From NCBI GenBank assembly GCA_032191485.1, contig JAVDOI010000016.1, forward strand, positions 852,581-916,580: DNA of 64,000 nucleotides, written 5' to 3'. Position numbers and translations under genes: made by a program. The notes beneath the pieces are model-generated. The model did no database searches, had not been told where the DNA came from, and saw only the letters and a program-made list of their open reading frames with translations. Positions 22,601 to 34,440 of this stretch are shown in pieces. The stretch is from Leptoclinus maculatus (Eukaryota; Chordata; Actinopteri; Perciformes; Stichaeidae). The stretch's first letter is position 1. The number at the start of each line of letters is the position of its first letter.

Positions 22601-23540
22601 ATGACTTCAACGTATCCTGATACGACGGTTCATATAAGTTGATCCTCATTTTTTCATCATTTTCCTACGAAAGTCCAGCAACACGTGTCAATTTCCGCTC
22701 GTTACGTGCATACAGTCTTTTCAAGGTAAACTTTCGTCTTCAAAGGAAACTCGAAGCAAGATGAGGGTCCAAAAACTTTAAAAGCACTTTCACCAAAGAC
22801 GGAGCAGGTTCGAGGAATGACGTATATAATTTGTCTGCATGATCGAAGGTTGCAGCTATTGCAGCAGGAAGGCTGTTCATGTAAAATGGCCTTTTACAGG
22901 AAAATGCTCCATTCTGTTTGTATTCGTCAGACAAAACAACTTCTTCATAATAACTGCAATGATGTGTGTGAATCAGAGACAACTCTTAACGCAGCATGAT
23001 GCACCGGATGTAACATTTTCAAAGATAAAAGTGACGCTTGAATTATTATTTTTTTCTTGAACCAAAAGAAAAACAGCATTTGTTTCTGTTTTCTTCACTC
23101 ATGTTTGAAAGACAGACTGTCTACTAGGAAAAAACCTGTTCAACCTTATTGTTTAAAGTAACATCAGCGGTCTCCTTTGATCATGAGAAGCACATTGTTT
23201 AACAGCATTAAGTGTCATTTCATTCATAGATTCTCTGAAATCGAAACAAAGGATTTCGCTTCGCCAATAGATTGTTTTGTAAATAGTTTTCAGTTACAAA
23301 TGACGTATTTTCTCATTTAATTAGGAGGATCTGAAATATGTGTGTTGAATGAATCCGGAACTGAAATAAGATCAAAGAAAACCAAACGATTCATGGAGTC
23401 TGAAATGTTAACGTGTCGACAGAAACTGTATTTGAAAGTATTCAGGAGATTTCTTTAAGCTTTGAAACTTCACTATGTCCCACATGATCACACACACACA
23501 AAAACAGAACTTGTTGGTTCAGCCAAGTAGTCAGACTGTG
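19698..23540. other. AT-rich non-coding stretch, no gene seen
   Basis: Open frames are short and unrecognised. A short TC run lies at 20092-20113. A segment at about 22610-22700 (TCCTCATTTTTTCATC context) resembles one near 33580-33640 and may belong to the same dispersed family. Nothing else is supported. Confidence 0.45.
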
Positions 23541-23546
23541 TCAGAA

Positions 23547-23549
<3 letters not shown>

Positions 23550-23579
<30 letters not shown>
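23550..23579. repeat. (AC)n microsatellite within a CA-rich zone
   Basis: The 23490-24110 zone contains many short CA runs and one alternating CG run (CGCGCGCGC near 23638). Long frames here on both strands are repeat artefacts. Confidence 0.93.
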
Positions 23580-23580
<1 letters not shown>

Positions 23581-24114
23581 CCGTGTCACGAAAACACACT
23601 CATGCATGGAGAAGAAAAGTTGTGCACACACACACACGCGCGCGCGCTTGCACTCTATCTGTCCCTTTGGAGCAGATGGCTCCACAGTCATAGCTGATGT
23701 TTCACACATCAATGAAGCACACCATGTACTCACAATCACTGAACACACACACACACTCATGCCATGTAAGTCACAATCACTGAATGCACACACACACACA
23801 CAATCATTCAAGTCACAATCACTGCACACACAGAGAAACATGCTTGCACACGCACCACATGCGTAGCTGCTTGAGCCCAGGCGGACCGGACGATACTGCT
23901 GAACACACACAGTCACATATGCACGCACACACACACACACACACATTCTCGTGCATGTACAGTCACTTAGTCACACACATGCATAAATGCACACACATAC
24001 ACCAAGTGTCCTCATCAGCGCTAATTTATGGAGTGAGGAGCCATGTTGTTGACGACTTAGCCACACACTCTCTCAAGCTCTCTCTAACACCTACACACAC
24101 ACAACAGGTTTAAA

Positions 24115-27100
24115 GCATTAACGGCTCAGAGGCAGTAGGTTATCGTGTAGTATTGTCATGGGTGTTGTTAGGCCTCATGTCAAATAGCCGATAGCGCCTA
24201 GTGAGAATATTGCACCCTAACCCTGCGGCTCAAGGACATTATTGCCTTTACAAGAGCGTCAGCAGCACCTGTGGTTTTAATTGAAAGCACTCAACACTAA
24301 ATACAGACCTCTGCTGAAGAGAATAAACCAGACCACAGTTAACTAGTCCCTTCTTTTACTGCAGGAGATGGATTTTTTTTTGTTGTCCAAAACAAATGGC
24401 AACACTAAAGACATCCAGCGCGGGAAGCCTCCAAAACAAATTAAAGAAAATATTACTGCCGAGGGAAAATCACATGCTCATAAGGAATTTGCACTTTTTG
24501 CACTTTTTTGTGCCAAGTAGGGTGTAGAAAAATCAACCTTATTTAACTCCCTGGAATCAATGTTTCTACAGCAACACAACTCTGGCCTCGCCGGTATCGG
24601 GAGAGGTGTGAAATAATTCCCCGACAGCTGGTGGGCTATCATGAATTAATGTCACCGCGGAGACGCTGGGAAACTACGTGATTTATAAAAACACACGCAT
24701 ACAAACTCAAAACCAGAGACGTGATCGCACATAAGATGGAGAGCGGAGGATGCACGTTGTTGAATGGTTTTTAAATGTTTTTAATAAATTGAGACTTTGG
24801 ACCACCCAGTGAGACGAGACGAGCCGACAGCAGGAATAGTAACGCAGGGAGAGACGCGGGCGACGTGTCCCAAATATCTTTGGCACGCTCAAGCAATTAA
24901 GTTACAGCAAAGAAGAACATTTGATTGATGGTGTTTATTTTAAGGAGGGGAGAGAAGAGGGTGATATCAACAACCAGTGTGAGATCTGTTTGCTCTCTGC
25001 AGCAGCTAAACGCTCACCTGTCGAAAACAACAGAGTGTCAAACATTTCAGGAAATGAGAATTTGAGCCTGAAACGCAGTTACGACACTAAAAAAGATTTT
25101 GTTATAAGACATTATCTTTTCAGGCGTTGAAGATGCAGGCAGTTAAAACAGTTTTGTGCACTCAAGTAATAAAAAATGACAAGGAAATAAAGTGTGTTAA
25201 TACTTGCAGTGACACAAAAGTGATAAATATAGATAGCTATATCATTTACTTACTTTATCAGTTCAGACTTTGTGTAATATTATTGTATTAACTTAAGGAC
25301 CTGGATATTTGAATATATATGACTGGAGAAAGGTGGTGCGACTGCTTCTATAGGTGAAGAATTGCCTTTGACATTTTTCCTGTTTTTAAGGAATAAGAAG
25401 TCCTTAATTGATCCTTCTCTAAGCCCCGCCCCTTTGCTGCTGCTCCATCAAGCTGTCAGAGCTACGTTACCGTAGAACCGTGGAAGCTAAAGTGAACTAC
25501 TTCCAACCTCTCCGGGTAACGAGTATCACTACAACACGACATTTAACCGTGACGAGCTCCAAATCCACTGAACCAGCCTGAACATGAAGAAACGTAGAAA
25601 CGATTGCATGAGAGTCTCGCTCTCCCGGTAGACGGGGACAGGAAGCAGAATATTTAAGGCCCTCGTTCTCTGTGGACAAGATCATTGTCAAAGCGCTTCT
25701 GCTCTGCATCATCACGCTCATCACACGTGTTCATTTGCTTAATTTCACCATGTTGTAGTACACCTGAATACAAGCATCTGTATCTGTGAAGTTTCTCTCC
25801 TTTATTCAAGTCCTTTTAATTCGCTGTATATTTACAAATTTTTAAATCTTAGTTGATCCTTTTAAAGTTGCCGTATGTTTTTAGTTACAGGTTCACACCA
25901 GTGATTTTGCATATTTGAGCCCACTTGTTACAAATCACACACACTTTAAATTTAGTTAATTATTTTTTGCAAACCATGCTGCTGTGTTTTAAAGAATTTG
26001 AACACATTTTAAGTTCAAAATTCAACCCTCGTAGAAAAAAAAAATAAGAAAAAAATAACGAGTCATTAAAAACTGGAAGTGTATCCTTCCCACACACACA
26101 ATTAATAGTATCTTCAGTGAAAGTTTTCCCATCCATCTCCATTTAAAGCCCATTAGCAACCAATGATTTAATAATGGCTGCCTGGAACATAAAATAAATA
26201 AACCCCCTTGTGTGTATGTGATTTCTAGTTACTAGTAAAGTTCTAGTGTATTTAAGGTAAGATGTTGCTCATGATTGAGAAAAAAAAAAAAGTTCTTTGC
26301 ATAAACATAACACTGAACTTGAGTCACTGGAGTTGAAAGAGAACTGTAGACACTCATCCATCCCACAGATCTCCACACCCTCGTACACTTTACGCTATTT
26401 TGGCTTCAGACTCGGCTGTTTCTGCTCACGTCTCTCTCATGCAATGATCGCTCTCTCTCTCTCTCTCTCATTTCCTCATGCACGGAGCATGTTATTTGAA
26501 TTTTTAAAACGCGACGGTTTCGTGCAATTTCATCAGACCTCGTCTGCGCTAAAGAACTCGGAGATAAAATTAGCTCGGGTGTATGAGGATCCAAGGTGAC
26601 TGGTGATAGTCTTGTGTGGTTGTTGGCTAATTAAATCTCTTGATATGGCTTTCTATTCCTGGATTGGGTGACGCACAGAGTTGAAGACTTTGAAAACGCC
26701 TGCGTTTCCTTGAGTGGGTAATTACAGAACATGTATTTATGGAATAGTGTTAGCGGCGGACAACTTTACCGTATGTTTCATTTAACGAGTTTGAAGGCTC
26801 TAACTTGTTAAAGGTGCGATATTGGCTTCATTAGTTTGTCATCTACTTTGTGAGGCACGTTAATTAAGAGGAGAATGGCTATTTTCAACTTCCCTTTGAC
26901 GGTCTTTAATGAGGATGTTGGATTCAACTATTAAGTGTGAGTTTGAAAGAACATATCTCAACAAAAGAGAAGGCATTCAAGACAAGAAAAGCAAGTAGTA
27001 GTTCTGACTCTTAAATATTGTGACGTTGAAGTCGTTCATGGGCAAACAAAATATTGATATGCGGATAGCACGTTACTTAAGACGCCAGTGGCCTTATCTA

Positions 27101-27331
27101 GAGTCGGTATTTGGTTTTGTCTTTTCTGGGCTACTGTAGAAACATGGCCGACTCTGTTCATACAAACGTCTCATTCTAAGGTAACCAAAAACACAACAAT
27201 TCTCAATTTCAGGTGATTGAGCACTAAAGGAAACATAATTGATGATATTATATTCCATGTCTGCCAATAGATCCCCTTAAATGCTGCAACACTGTTCCTT
27301 TAATTCCTCAGCATTGTTACATCGAAAGAGC
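24115..27331. other. Non-coding stretch, no gene seen
   Basis: Unique AT-rich sequence, apart from a short CT run at 26450-26470. No exon or RNA gene was recognised. It is probably intronic to znf804a. Confidence 0.45.
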
Positions 27332-27821
27332 CTTTAAACCACAGACTGTATATAAGAAGTAAGGACGTAGTCATCGTGACGTCACCCATTGGTTTGTGGA
27401 CTGCCGGTTTGAAACCTCGAGTTTGGCGTTTTGGTTGTTGCCATATAAGTGACCATATTTGGACGGCGGAGGAGTGACGTAGAGACGCCGTATACGTCTC
27501 TGGTAGCGGCACCGACCTGTCAATCACAGTAAGCCCCGCCCTAAAGCATACCCTGTTTTATGGTCTGTTTGACTCTAAATGGACCATAATTTAATAAATG
27601 AACATCATGCTGTATTGAAGAAGACTTGAAACTAGAGATTGAGACCATAAACTCATGTTTACAATGTTTACTGAGGTAATAAATCAAGAGAGAAGTAGAG
27701 TCATTTTCTCATAGACTTCTATACAACCAGAGGAGTCGCCCCCTGGTGGACATTAGAGAGAATGCAGGTTTTAAGACACTTCCTCACTCTTCAGAACTGG
27801 AGGTTGCCGCCTGCTTTAAAC
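27332..27821 (+). mobile_element. Dispersed hAT-like repeat, copy D, complete with 8-bp target duplication
   Basis: The 474-bp element at 27340-27813 begins CACAGACTGTATATAAG and ends GGTTGCCGCCTG. It is flanked on both sides by the 8-bp direct repeat CTTTAAAC (27332-27339 and 27814-27821). Eight-base duplications and C-A...T-G ends fit a non-autonomous hAT-type DNA transposon. There is no coding sequence. It contains CGTGACGTCACCC (a CRE-like TGACGTCA palindrome) and a GC box (GCCCCGCCC). Those could act as promoter sites, but this is only an inference. Confidence 0.85.
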
Positions 27822-30032
27822 AAACTCCAAACCTCCATATGTCACATTTTCATGATTTAATACGTGTAGAAATAGAAACCAAATAGTAATCTCACACTCA
27901 GTAATCACATTACTGTTATAGCTTCCAAATTGTGCTGCTTTACTGCCCCATATGTTGGGTTTATTCATGACCATGATCGTTCCCTGACATTAACCAAGTG
28001 GTTATTATTGTAACCATGTTGAAGAGTAATTATATGCACATCACGTATGGTGCAAGGCTATCATAAATATATATACTGTATATATATATATATATATATA
28101 TATAAATATATATATGTATATAAATACATGAATAGTTATATTTTGTAAACCCAGACACACAGATTTCCTGTGTTTCTTTGACCCCACAGGGTTACAAACA
28201 AACACAATCTTGGAGAAAATCTGTTTCACTCAAAACGTAATTGACAGTTTCGTTGTAAAGGAACGTCATCATTTACGGACCGAGAGCTGTCAGCCGAACA
28301 AATGCACTCAAAACATGAACGCAGTGTAGTGATTCTTTCAGCTGCCGCCTTTCTCCCGACTGACCGCACACTCCAGTCCATAAAAATATGATCCAGGATC
28401 TTTTATTAACACCGATAAGAGCCACGCGTTTTATGCTCCATCAGTCTCATGAGAAAGCTGCAATGTGCCCAAAGGCTTGAAAACACTTCTTGCAGGTGTC
28501 AGCACCTCCAGCCACCAGACTCATAATACCAGTATTTTATAATATATTCATGCTTTTTTTGTTTGTTGCTATTTTAATAGCATAAACGACACAAAATCAA
28601 ACAACATTAACGACTGCGGCTGCAGAGCACTTCCGTGCAGCTGCAGGCTCTATTGTGTGCCTTCTAGTTAATTGCAGACTAAAGTCCGATGCATTGCTGA
28701 TTTCACTCTCGCAGACCGATAGCCCCGTCATCTCACCGCGACGTGCCGTCGTAATTTGTGATCTATGGCCCTTTTTAAAAGTATTGACATGAGTAAAAGT
28801 GAAATATGATCTGGCAGTGATATCGCTCGAGGCAAAAGTGGCCACACGCTGAAAGAGGCAGAACAAAGACAACGTGCAGCCTGCGTTAAAATTATTTTAA
28901 TTTATTCTTAATGATGATTACATGACTCTAATTATGGTTATTCTTGCTAAAACAGGCTTTAACGAGATGAAAGTTTGTATTTGAAATAAAAAGCTATGAT
29001 GAAAATGAGTCAATGTGATTTAATTTCTTGTAAAAAAAACAAGGAGTAGCTGCTGCTTTATGTGTAATGAGCCTACTGTAGCGCTGCCCTTACACAACCT
29101 CTTTGACGTCTCATCTGATGTCTCTCTTTGAAGCCTGTAGGAATCTTTTTTTTGGCGCGTCTCTATAAGGACTCGCTGTAATTATGTTTGCCTGTAACGT
29201 TCAGGGAGAATGAAGTACAAGGTTTAGTTGGAGTTTAGATTATGAGGAGAAAAAAGTAAAGAAGCCTCTGACTCATCTGGTCGCCTCAAATCTTCCCACA
29301 CAGCATCAGGACGATGCTCAAACAAGTTTAGGGTTTTAATTTGTCACCAAATTATAATACACCAGTTGAGTATTTTGACTTCAAGAAGTGCCTAATCAGA
29401 TGGTTTTTTTTGTCTTATTATTTTTAGCAGCTCATTAAAATGTGTTGACAAGGACGACTTGTGAATAGATTAGTTTCAAATACCAACAAAAATGTGCTTT
29501 AAACTGAGTGAACATGTGGCTCCCGCATGTGTTTGAGAGAGTGTGTGCATGTCATGTCAAACTAAAGGATGAATGTAAAGAGGAAAACGCTCCTGACTTC
29601 TCGCTGACATCAAACATCGAAAAGAAACAAGGAGCCAGAGGAGCTTTTAGTGTAAGAGGAGGGGACCCCACCCCCCCATCTGCAGCTTTCTGCCTCCAAT
29701 ACCAAGTCAATTAACCTAATGGAAGTGGCAATTAATTAACTCAGCAAACACAGTGATTAAGGAGCTGCCAATCAACGGAGTGGGAGTGGTTTAAGTCATG
29801 CGGATTTAGAAGTAATGACTTTCTGGCTTTTCATGAATGCAGGAAATGAAAAAAATACACACACATGCACTCTGCATTAAAGTGGATTAATGTTCTGTTA
29901 AACGCAGGTAGATTCAAGTGTAGTTCAAAGATCTGACTCCCTGAAAACAGTCCCAAACGTTTCAAAATAAGAGCACTTTAAATTAGCTCTTTTTGTTTTT
30001 GTTCCCAGGAGCCGAAGCGTCGGGGCCCTTAC
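27822..30032. other. Intron of znf804a next to exon 1
   Basis: It contains a TA-rich run (28066-28125) and otherwise unique sequence. The segment at about 29700-29800 is dense in TAATTA-type motifs and could be a regulatory element (inference). No second znf804a exon was found here. Confidence 0.5.
28066..28125. repeat. (TA)n low-complexity run
   Basis: An interrupted TA dinucleotide run. Confidence 0.92.
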
Positions 30033-30143
30033 CGTGTTTCTCTGTCCGTTGGTTCCTATTGGTCCTCTGAACACCCCCTTGATGCTCCTCAGCTGTCCGT
30101 CACGCAGGTGGGTGGAACTGATCACAATGTAGTAGCACGCCAT
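30033..30143 (-). CDS. znf804a: znf804a, first coding exon
   Basis: The exon encodes 37 residues, beginning MACYYIVISSTHL and including IKGVFRGP, and ends at a consensus donor (ACG|GTAAGG) in phase 0. This matches the N-terminus of the ZNF804 zinc-finger family in sequence, and, from memory, the exon length as well. The rest of such a protein is a C2H2 zinc finger encoded by the next exon and a very long last exon. Neither is in the window to the left, so intron 1 would exceed 30 kb, which fits a gene whose first intron is very long in mammals. ZNF804A is a nuclear protein linked to neuronal gene regulation. The paralogue ZNF804B has a similar start, so the A assignment rests on synteny with dusp19 and nckap1. 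The ATG has a strong context (G at -3, G at +4). A second ATG lies 5 nt upstream in another frame. Confidence 0.8.
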
Positions 30144-30148
30144 TGCAT
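30122..30148 (-). promoter_or_regulatory. Upstream ORF overlapping the znf804a start codon
   Basis: An ATG 5 nt upstream of the main start opens an eight-codon frame (MQWRATTL, stop TGA), which ends within the main coding sequence in a different frame. It has a purine at -3. If present in the mRNA, it would compete for initiation. Whether the transcript includes it is not known from sequence alone. Confidence 0.6.
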
Positions 30149-30647
30149 TTCACTGGGTTTCGTGGACTTAAAATGTCTATCTGGACTTTTGAAGAAAAGA
30201 AAGAAAGTCTGCTTCCTCTTCCTTCTTCTTCTTCTTCTTTCTGGCTCAACTCTCTCCGGCTCTCCTCATCGTTGTCTCTCCTCCTCTTGTTTTATAAAGT
30301 AGAGGAGGGACAGAAGAACTCCCCCTCCTCTCCTCCACCACTGCTCTGATTTATTCCCTCTCTTCTCTAAGTTTTTGAATCTTTGACTCTTCCTTCCTTC
30401 CCCTTAGCGACTGTCTCTTTTTAAATATTTCACCCTCTGCTCCTCCCGTCTTTCCGCTCTCATCTTCTTGTCGTTGTCTAACTGCTTTTTTAAAAATTAT
30501 TTTCTCAAAAAAAAAGAAAGAAATCTTGCCTCCCTCTTGGTCTCCCTTTTAAATATTTCTCCCTTTAAGTCTTTTTCTCTCCATATGTTTTGATCCCATC
30601 TTTCATTCATCAATCTTTCCTTGTCATTGGCTCCCTCCCTCCCTCTT

Positions 30648-30683
<36 letters not shown>

Positions 30684-31400
30684 TTCTTGCTGAGTCGAAA
30701 TTTCTTCCCGAAATCTCAGCCTCTCATTGATCAGTCTTGCAGTTCCTCTTAACTATCTCCCGTCCGCTGCCTCGCTCTCCACACTCCACAACCTCTGCCA
30801 AACCCTCCCTCTTCTTTGTCTCTGTATCTCCCCTAAGTGTAAGGGAGGGATACTTTTTGTTTTTTTAATTATTCCCCCTTTTCTCTCACTCTCTCCCCGT
30901 CTCCTCTGTCTTTGTTCCTCTCCTCGTCTCTGTTGTTTCCTCTCCTTGTTAGTGTGAAGAAGTACTCAGTCTTCTCCTCCTCTCTGTCAGAGCCGGCGTG
31001 CAGCTTCCTCCTCAGATGCTCCTCTCGTCTCCTCGGCTGCGCTGCATGTGTCCTCTCTCTTGCCTCCTCCTCTCTGCTGATCTCTTGCTCCGTGGCCAGC
31101 AGAGTGGTTTGCTCCTCAGTTACCCGCGGTTACCATCTGCCCTTTTAACGCATGGAGTGCTGACGCTTGCTCTCTCCTCCCTCCATCCCTCCCTCCCTCC
31201 CTCTCCATCCCTCCCTCTCCCTCCGTCCATCTCTCTCTTTCTCTCTCTGCCTCTTGCTGTCTTTCTTCTCTCTTTAATCATCTCCCTCTCTCCCTTCCTT
31301 CTCTCCTTTTTCCTCTCGAGCCGAAGGAGACAAGCTCCACCTACTGGTGAGCAGGAAGCCTGCAGAGAGGAGAGAGGAGAGAGGGGGGAGTAAAGGTGGA
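30144..31400 (-). promoter_or_regulatory. 5' flank of znf804a, polypyrimidine-rich
   Basis: From about 30190 to 31310 the plus strand is dominated by C and T, including TCTTCTTCTTC, (CT)n near 30650-30675 and CCCT-rich runs near 31180. The znf804a transcript strand would therefore be GA-rich here. It probably holds the promoter and 5' untranslated sequence, but I see no clear TATA box. Open frames here (including 30998-31393) have no domains and are compositional. Confidence 0.5.
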
Positions 31401-33430
31401 AAGGGAGTTCTTTAATACCACCCATCTGTGGGAAAAAAAATGGTGTTTTATCAGGTTTTACATGGAAATTAAATTAAATGGGATTATACAACCACGGGGC
31501 TGCTGGTGATTTAGTGTCTTGCTCAAGGGCACTTCAGCTATGTCAGTTTAAATCTGGCTCTCCTGCTGTCATGATGGTCTTTAACTAGAGAAGAAGAAAA
31601 CACAAATACTAAACAGAGAGTCCAATAGATGATATGGAGGCCCATTGACGCCAAGAAAAGAAGAGTGAGGCATGAAAGAACTAGAAATACTCGCAGTAAG
31701 TCAAACTTAGTATTGATTTAGTAATTTAATAATTTCATGCCCTTTTTTTTTGACTGTCTTTTATTGACAATTAAAAATTAAAACTGTCGTCATGGGAAAA
31801 CAACAAGAGCACAAAGCAACCTGTTATTATTTTCTTGACAACAAAGCGTGTGACTTTAACTTTCCTAAACTCAACCACATCATTGGCAGATCAAAAGTCA
31901 TATCATCAGGACAAAACAACTCGGTACATGTACAACTTATCTTCTCACTTAACTTACTACACTTTCACCAAAAACAAATCTACCTTTTCATGCACACTAT
32001 TCAGAATTTTATACTTTGTGAGGAGGAGCGTCTCACTCTGAAAGCACTGTTGTCAGCTCAGCTGTGGCCACATGAACCTGATCCACATGAAGTCATGATG
32101 ACATAACTGTGTTCAAATAGGTTCCCGTTGAGCTGAACGCCACAGACTGAACGTACTCAGTCAGTCAGAATCACACATTATGAATTGAGACGCTTGGCTG
32201 AGAAACAAAGCACATAATCAGTGACTCCTAATCTTTGAACTGAACACGAAGGGAAACAATTCCAAAATCCGCAAAGTGATTTGTAATTTCCACCTCTACA
32301 TGCAACACAAGTGGTTTGCAAAGAAATACCCAGCGGTAACCCAATTATCTCAGCTAAATGCTTTGAAGTGAATGTGAAGAGAGACGGAGTGAACCAAAAG
32401 AAAACGTCTATTACAATCATGCATCTCAATACAAAAGCTGCATTTTCATAAAAAGGGGTAGGTCAAAGATGAACCTGCAAAAGGCAACTGCTCATCATTC
32501 TGAAATCATGTTTTATATTTTGTACTCATAGTTTGAATAATGTGGTAGAAATCTGACCGACTGATTTAGACACATTCGTCGTCATAAAGGATCGGATTCG
32601 TGGACGAAGCTCGGAGCAGAGCCGGAGGAGCTTCTGTAGTTTAGGTCACAGTGTTCAGCAGCAGAGATATAAAGCAAACATGTAACGCTTTTAAAAACTA
32701 ATAAAAGAATCCGTTCTCTGCAGGAGGCCAGTAAGTAGAGGGGAGAGAACAGAGAATCAAAAATATCAAGATGGTAAGAAATACAGTCTCCAGATCCTTT
32801 AAACTAGAGAGGACATTTTGGGTCGAGTCAAGTATTCCAGACGATTTGCTTTTCAGCTCAAAAGCTAAATGTGATTATTCCACCTTCGTTTATGTATTTA
32901 TATCATTGCCCTGCAGCTCTTTGTCCTTTGAGGACGAAAACGCAGGAATTAGATACAAATTTGTCTTCTGTTTTTTTCATCCTTATTTAGCTCCGTCCAC
33001 ATCTAATATTCTCTTATCTCCCTCTTATCAATCCTGCCTCAGCATGTAATCCAGTTTGGTCGCTATATTTCTCTTCTGGAAATGTTGATCTGAGCGCTCT
33101 GATTTAATCAGAACGATCATAAATTTATTCCAGCAAAACTGGATTAAACTTTCCCTTACAGCAAAAGTTTGGATGTCTGAATATTAAAAGACTTGCAGTG
33201 TATCTTGAAGGTGTGTTTTCAGGCATTGAGGACTTTTCTCTATTTCCAAATTCCCCACTAAAATAAGCAATACAGATGAATTATGGATGTGTATAGAATT
33301 TATTAAAGCTCATGCGCTCGTTCCATCTTATTGGCTACTCAAAATTCAGAACAAGCAAAACAAAACATTTGGATCTTTATTGTGTACATGACAACAACAA
33401 GAAATAAAGCAAGTCTTCACACCTTAAAGC
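31401..33430. other. Non-coding stretch, no gene seen
   Basis: Around 31505-31560 a segment with CTTGCTCAAGGGCACTTCAG resembles a common fish dispersed repeat. The same motif recurs near 48510. No exon was recognised. NUP35, expected between dusp19 and znf804a from human gene order, was not detected. Confidence 0.45.
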
Positions 33431-33432
33431 GG

Positions 33433-33468
33433 TGATTCTCAAAGTGAGGTCCGGGGACCCCCAGGGGT
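33433..33468. mobile_element. hAT-type end fragment
   Basis: TTCTCAAAGTGAGGTCCGGG followed by GACCCC resembles the terminus of vertebrate non-autonomous hAT elements (TTCTCAAAGTGTGGTCCG type). Only one end is present. Confidence 0.5.
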
Positions 33469-33564
33469 GCAACAAACAGCTGCAACAAACCGTTCCTGCT
33501 GCTGCTGCTTAGCTTGGCTTATTAGCCAGCTAGCTAGCTAGCGAGCATCACTAATAAGTCCACA

Positions 33565-34440
33565 TCGTTAAGCAACGTATCCTCGTACAACAGTTCGTAT
33601 GATATCTTACCAAAAGTTCCTCCTCATTTTTTCATCTTCACAGGAAACAACAGTTTTAGGTTTAGGCAACGAAACAACTTAGGTTTAGGAAAAGATCTTA
33701 GTTTGGGTCAAGATAACTACGGAAGGGCCGTTTCTGACGTTACGTGATAAGAAACATGGGGAACAAACAGCGGTCTCATTGCTGAAAGAACGGAGTTTGT
33801 TGGACCCATCCACCTCCCCTTCTGTCCGCTTTGCGTGGGCTTTTGCGGTCTTTGTACTTCCTCGTTCACGATTACGTAGATAACATACAAAAAAATGTCT
33901 ATGATTATGACGGGGTCCTTGGAAACTGACCAGGATGTCTTATTTCACAGATCGTGGGTTGGTAGTATTTTCCAGATACCAGATACACAAGCACAGAACA
34001 AGTGAGTTTGTCACGATATGTTGCCTTTAAAGTCAGACACGTTGGTCATATTGTTTAAGGCCTTCCAACAAATGACTCACTGCTCCCTCTCCTGAAGACT
34101 GTCCCCCCAAGTCATCATCAATCGCTTCAGGAAGTCAGATGATGTTATTAGATGGAGAGAAAGTGGAGAGGGAGACGGCTGTTTGTTTCTCGTTTCCTAC
34201 CGACAGTCAACATTGGTTTCTTTTAACCACGTGTTTATTATTTTAACCATGAAGACAAAATGTCCCCTAAACTTAGCAAAGTAGTCATTTTAACTCAAAC
34301 CACGATGTTTCCCTAAAAGTAATTGTTATTGTGCCTAAACCTAAACAAACTTGAACCACATCATCATCACGAAATACGACTTTGGAAGGCAAAGATGAAT
34401 GATGTCATTCTGCTGTCATGTGTCGTTCTAACGGGCAGTT
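33565..34440. repeat. Probable dispersed repeat with inverted halves
   Basis: GGTTTAGGCAACGAAACAAC and TAGGTTTAGGAAAAGATC at 33655-33710 recur in inverted form near 34335-34350 (CCTAAACCTAAACAAAC). The same material appears weakly near 19079-19160 and 22610-22700. The structure suggests a foldback DNA element, but I could not define its ends. Confidence 0.4.

Noticed and set aside
1..30032. Search for znf804a zinc-finger exon 2 and the large last exon on the minus strand
   Set aside because: No CxxC...H(x)H segment of the ZNF804 type and no multi-kilobase minus-strand frame with the right features was found, so these exons are taken to lie outside the window.
30727..31425. Frames of 76-131 codons on both strands upstream of znf804a
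   Set aside because: The sequence is low-complexity pyrimidine DNA, and the predicted peptides are Ser/Leu/Pro or Arg/Glu/Gly runs with no family resemblance.
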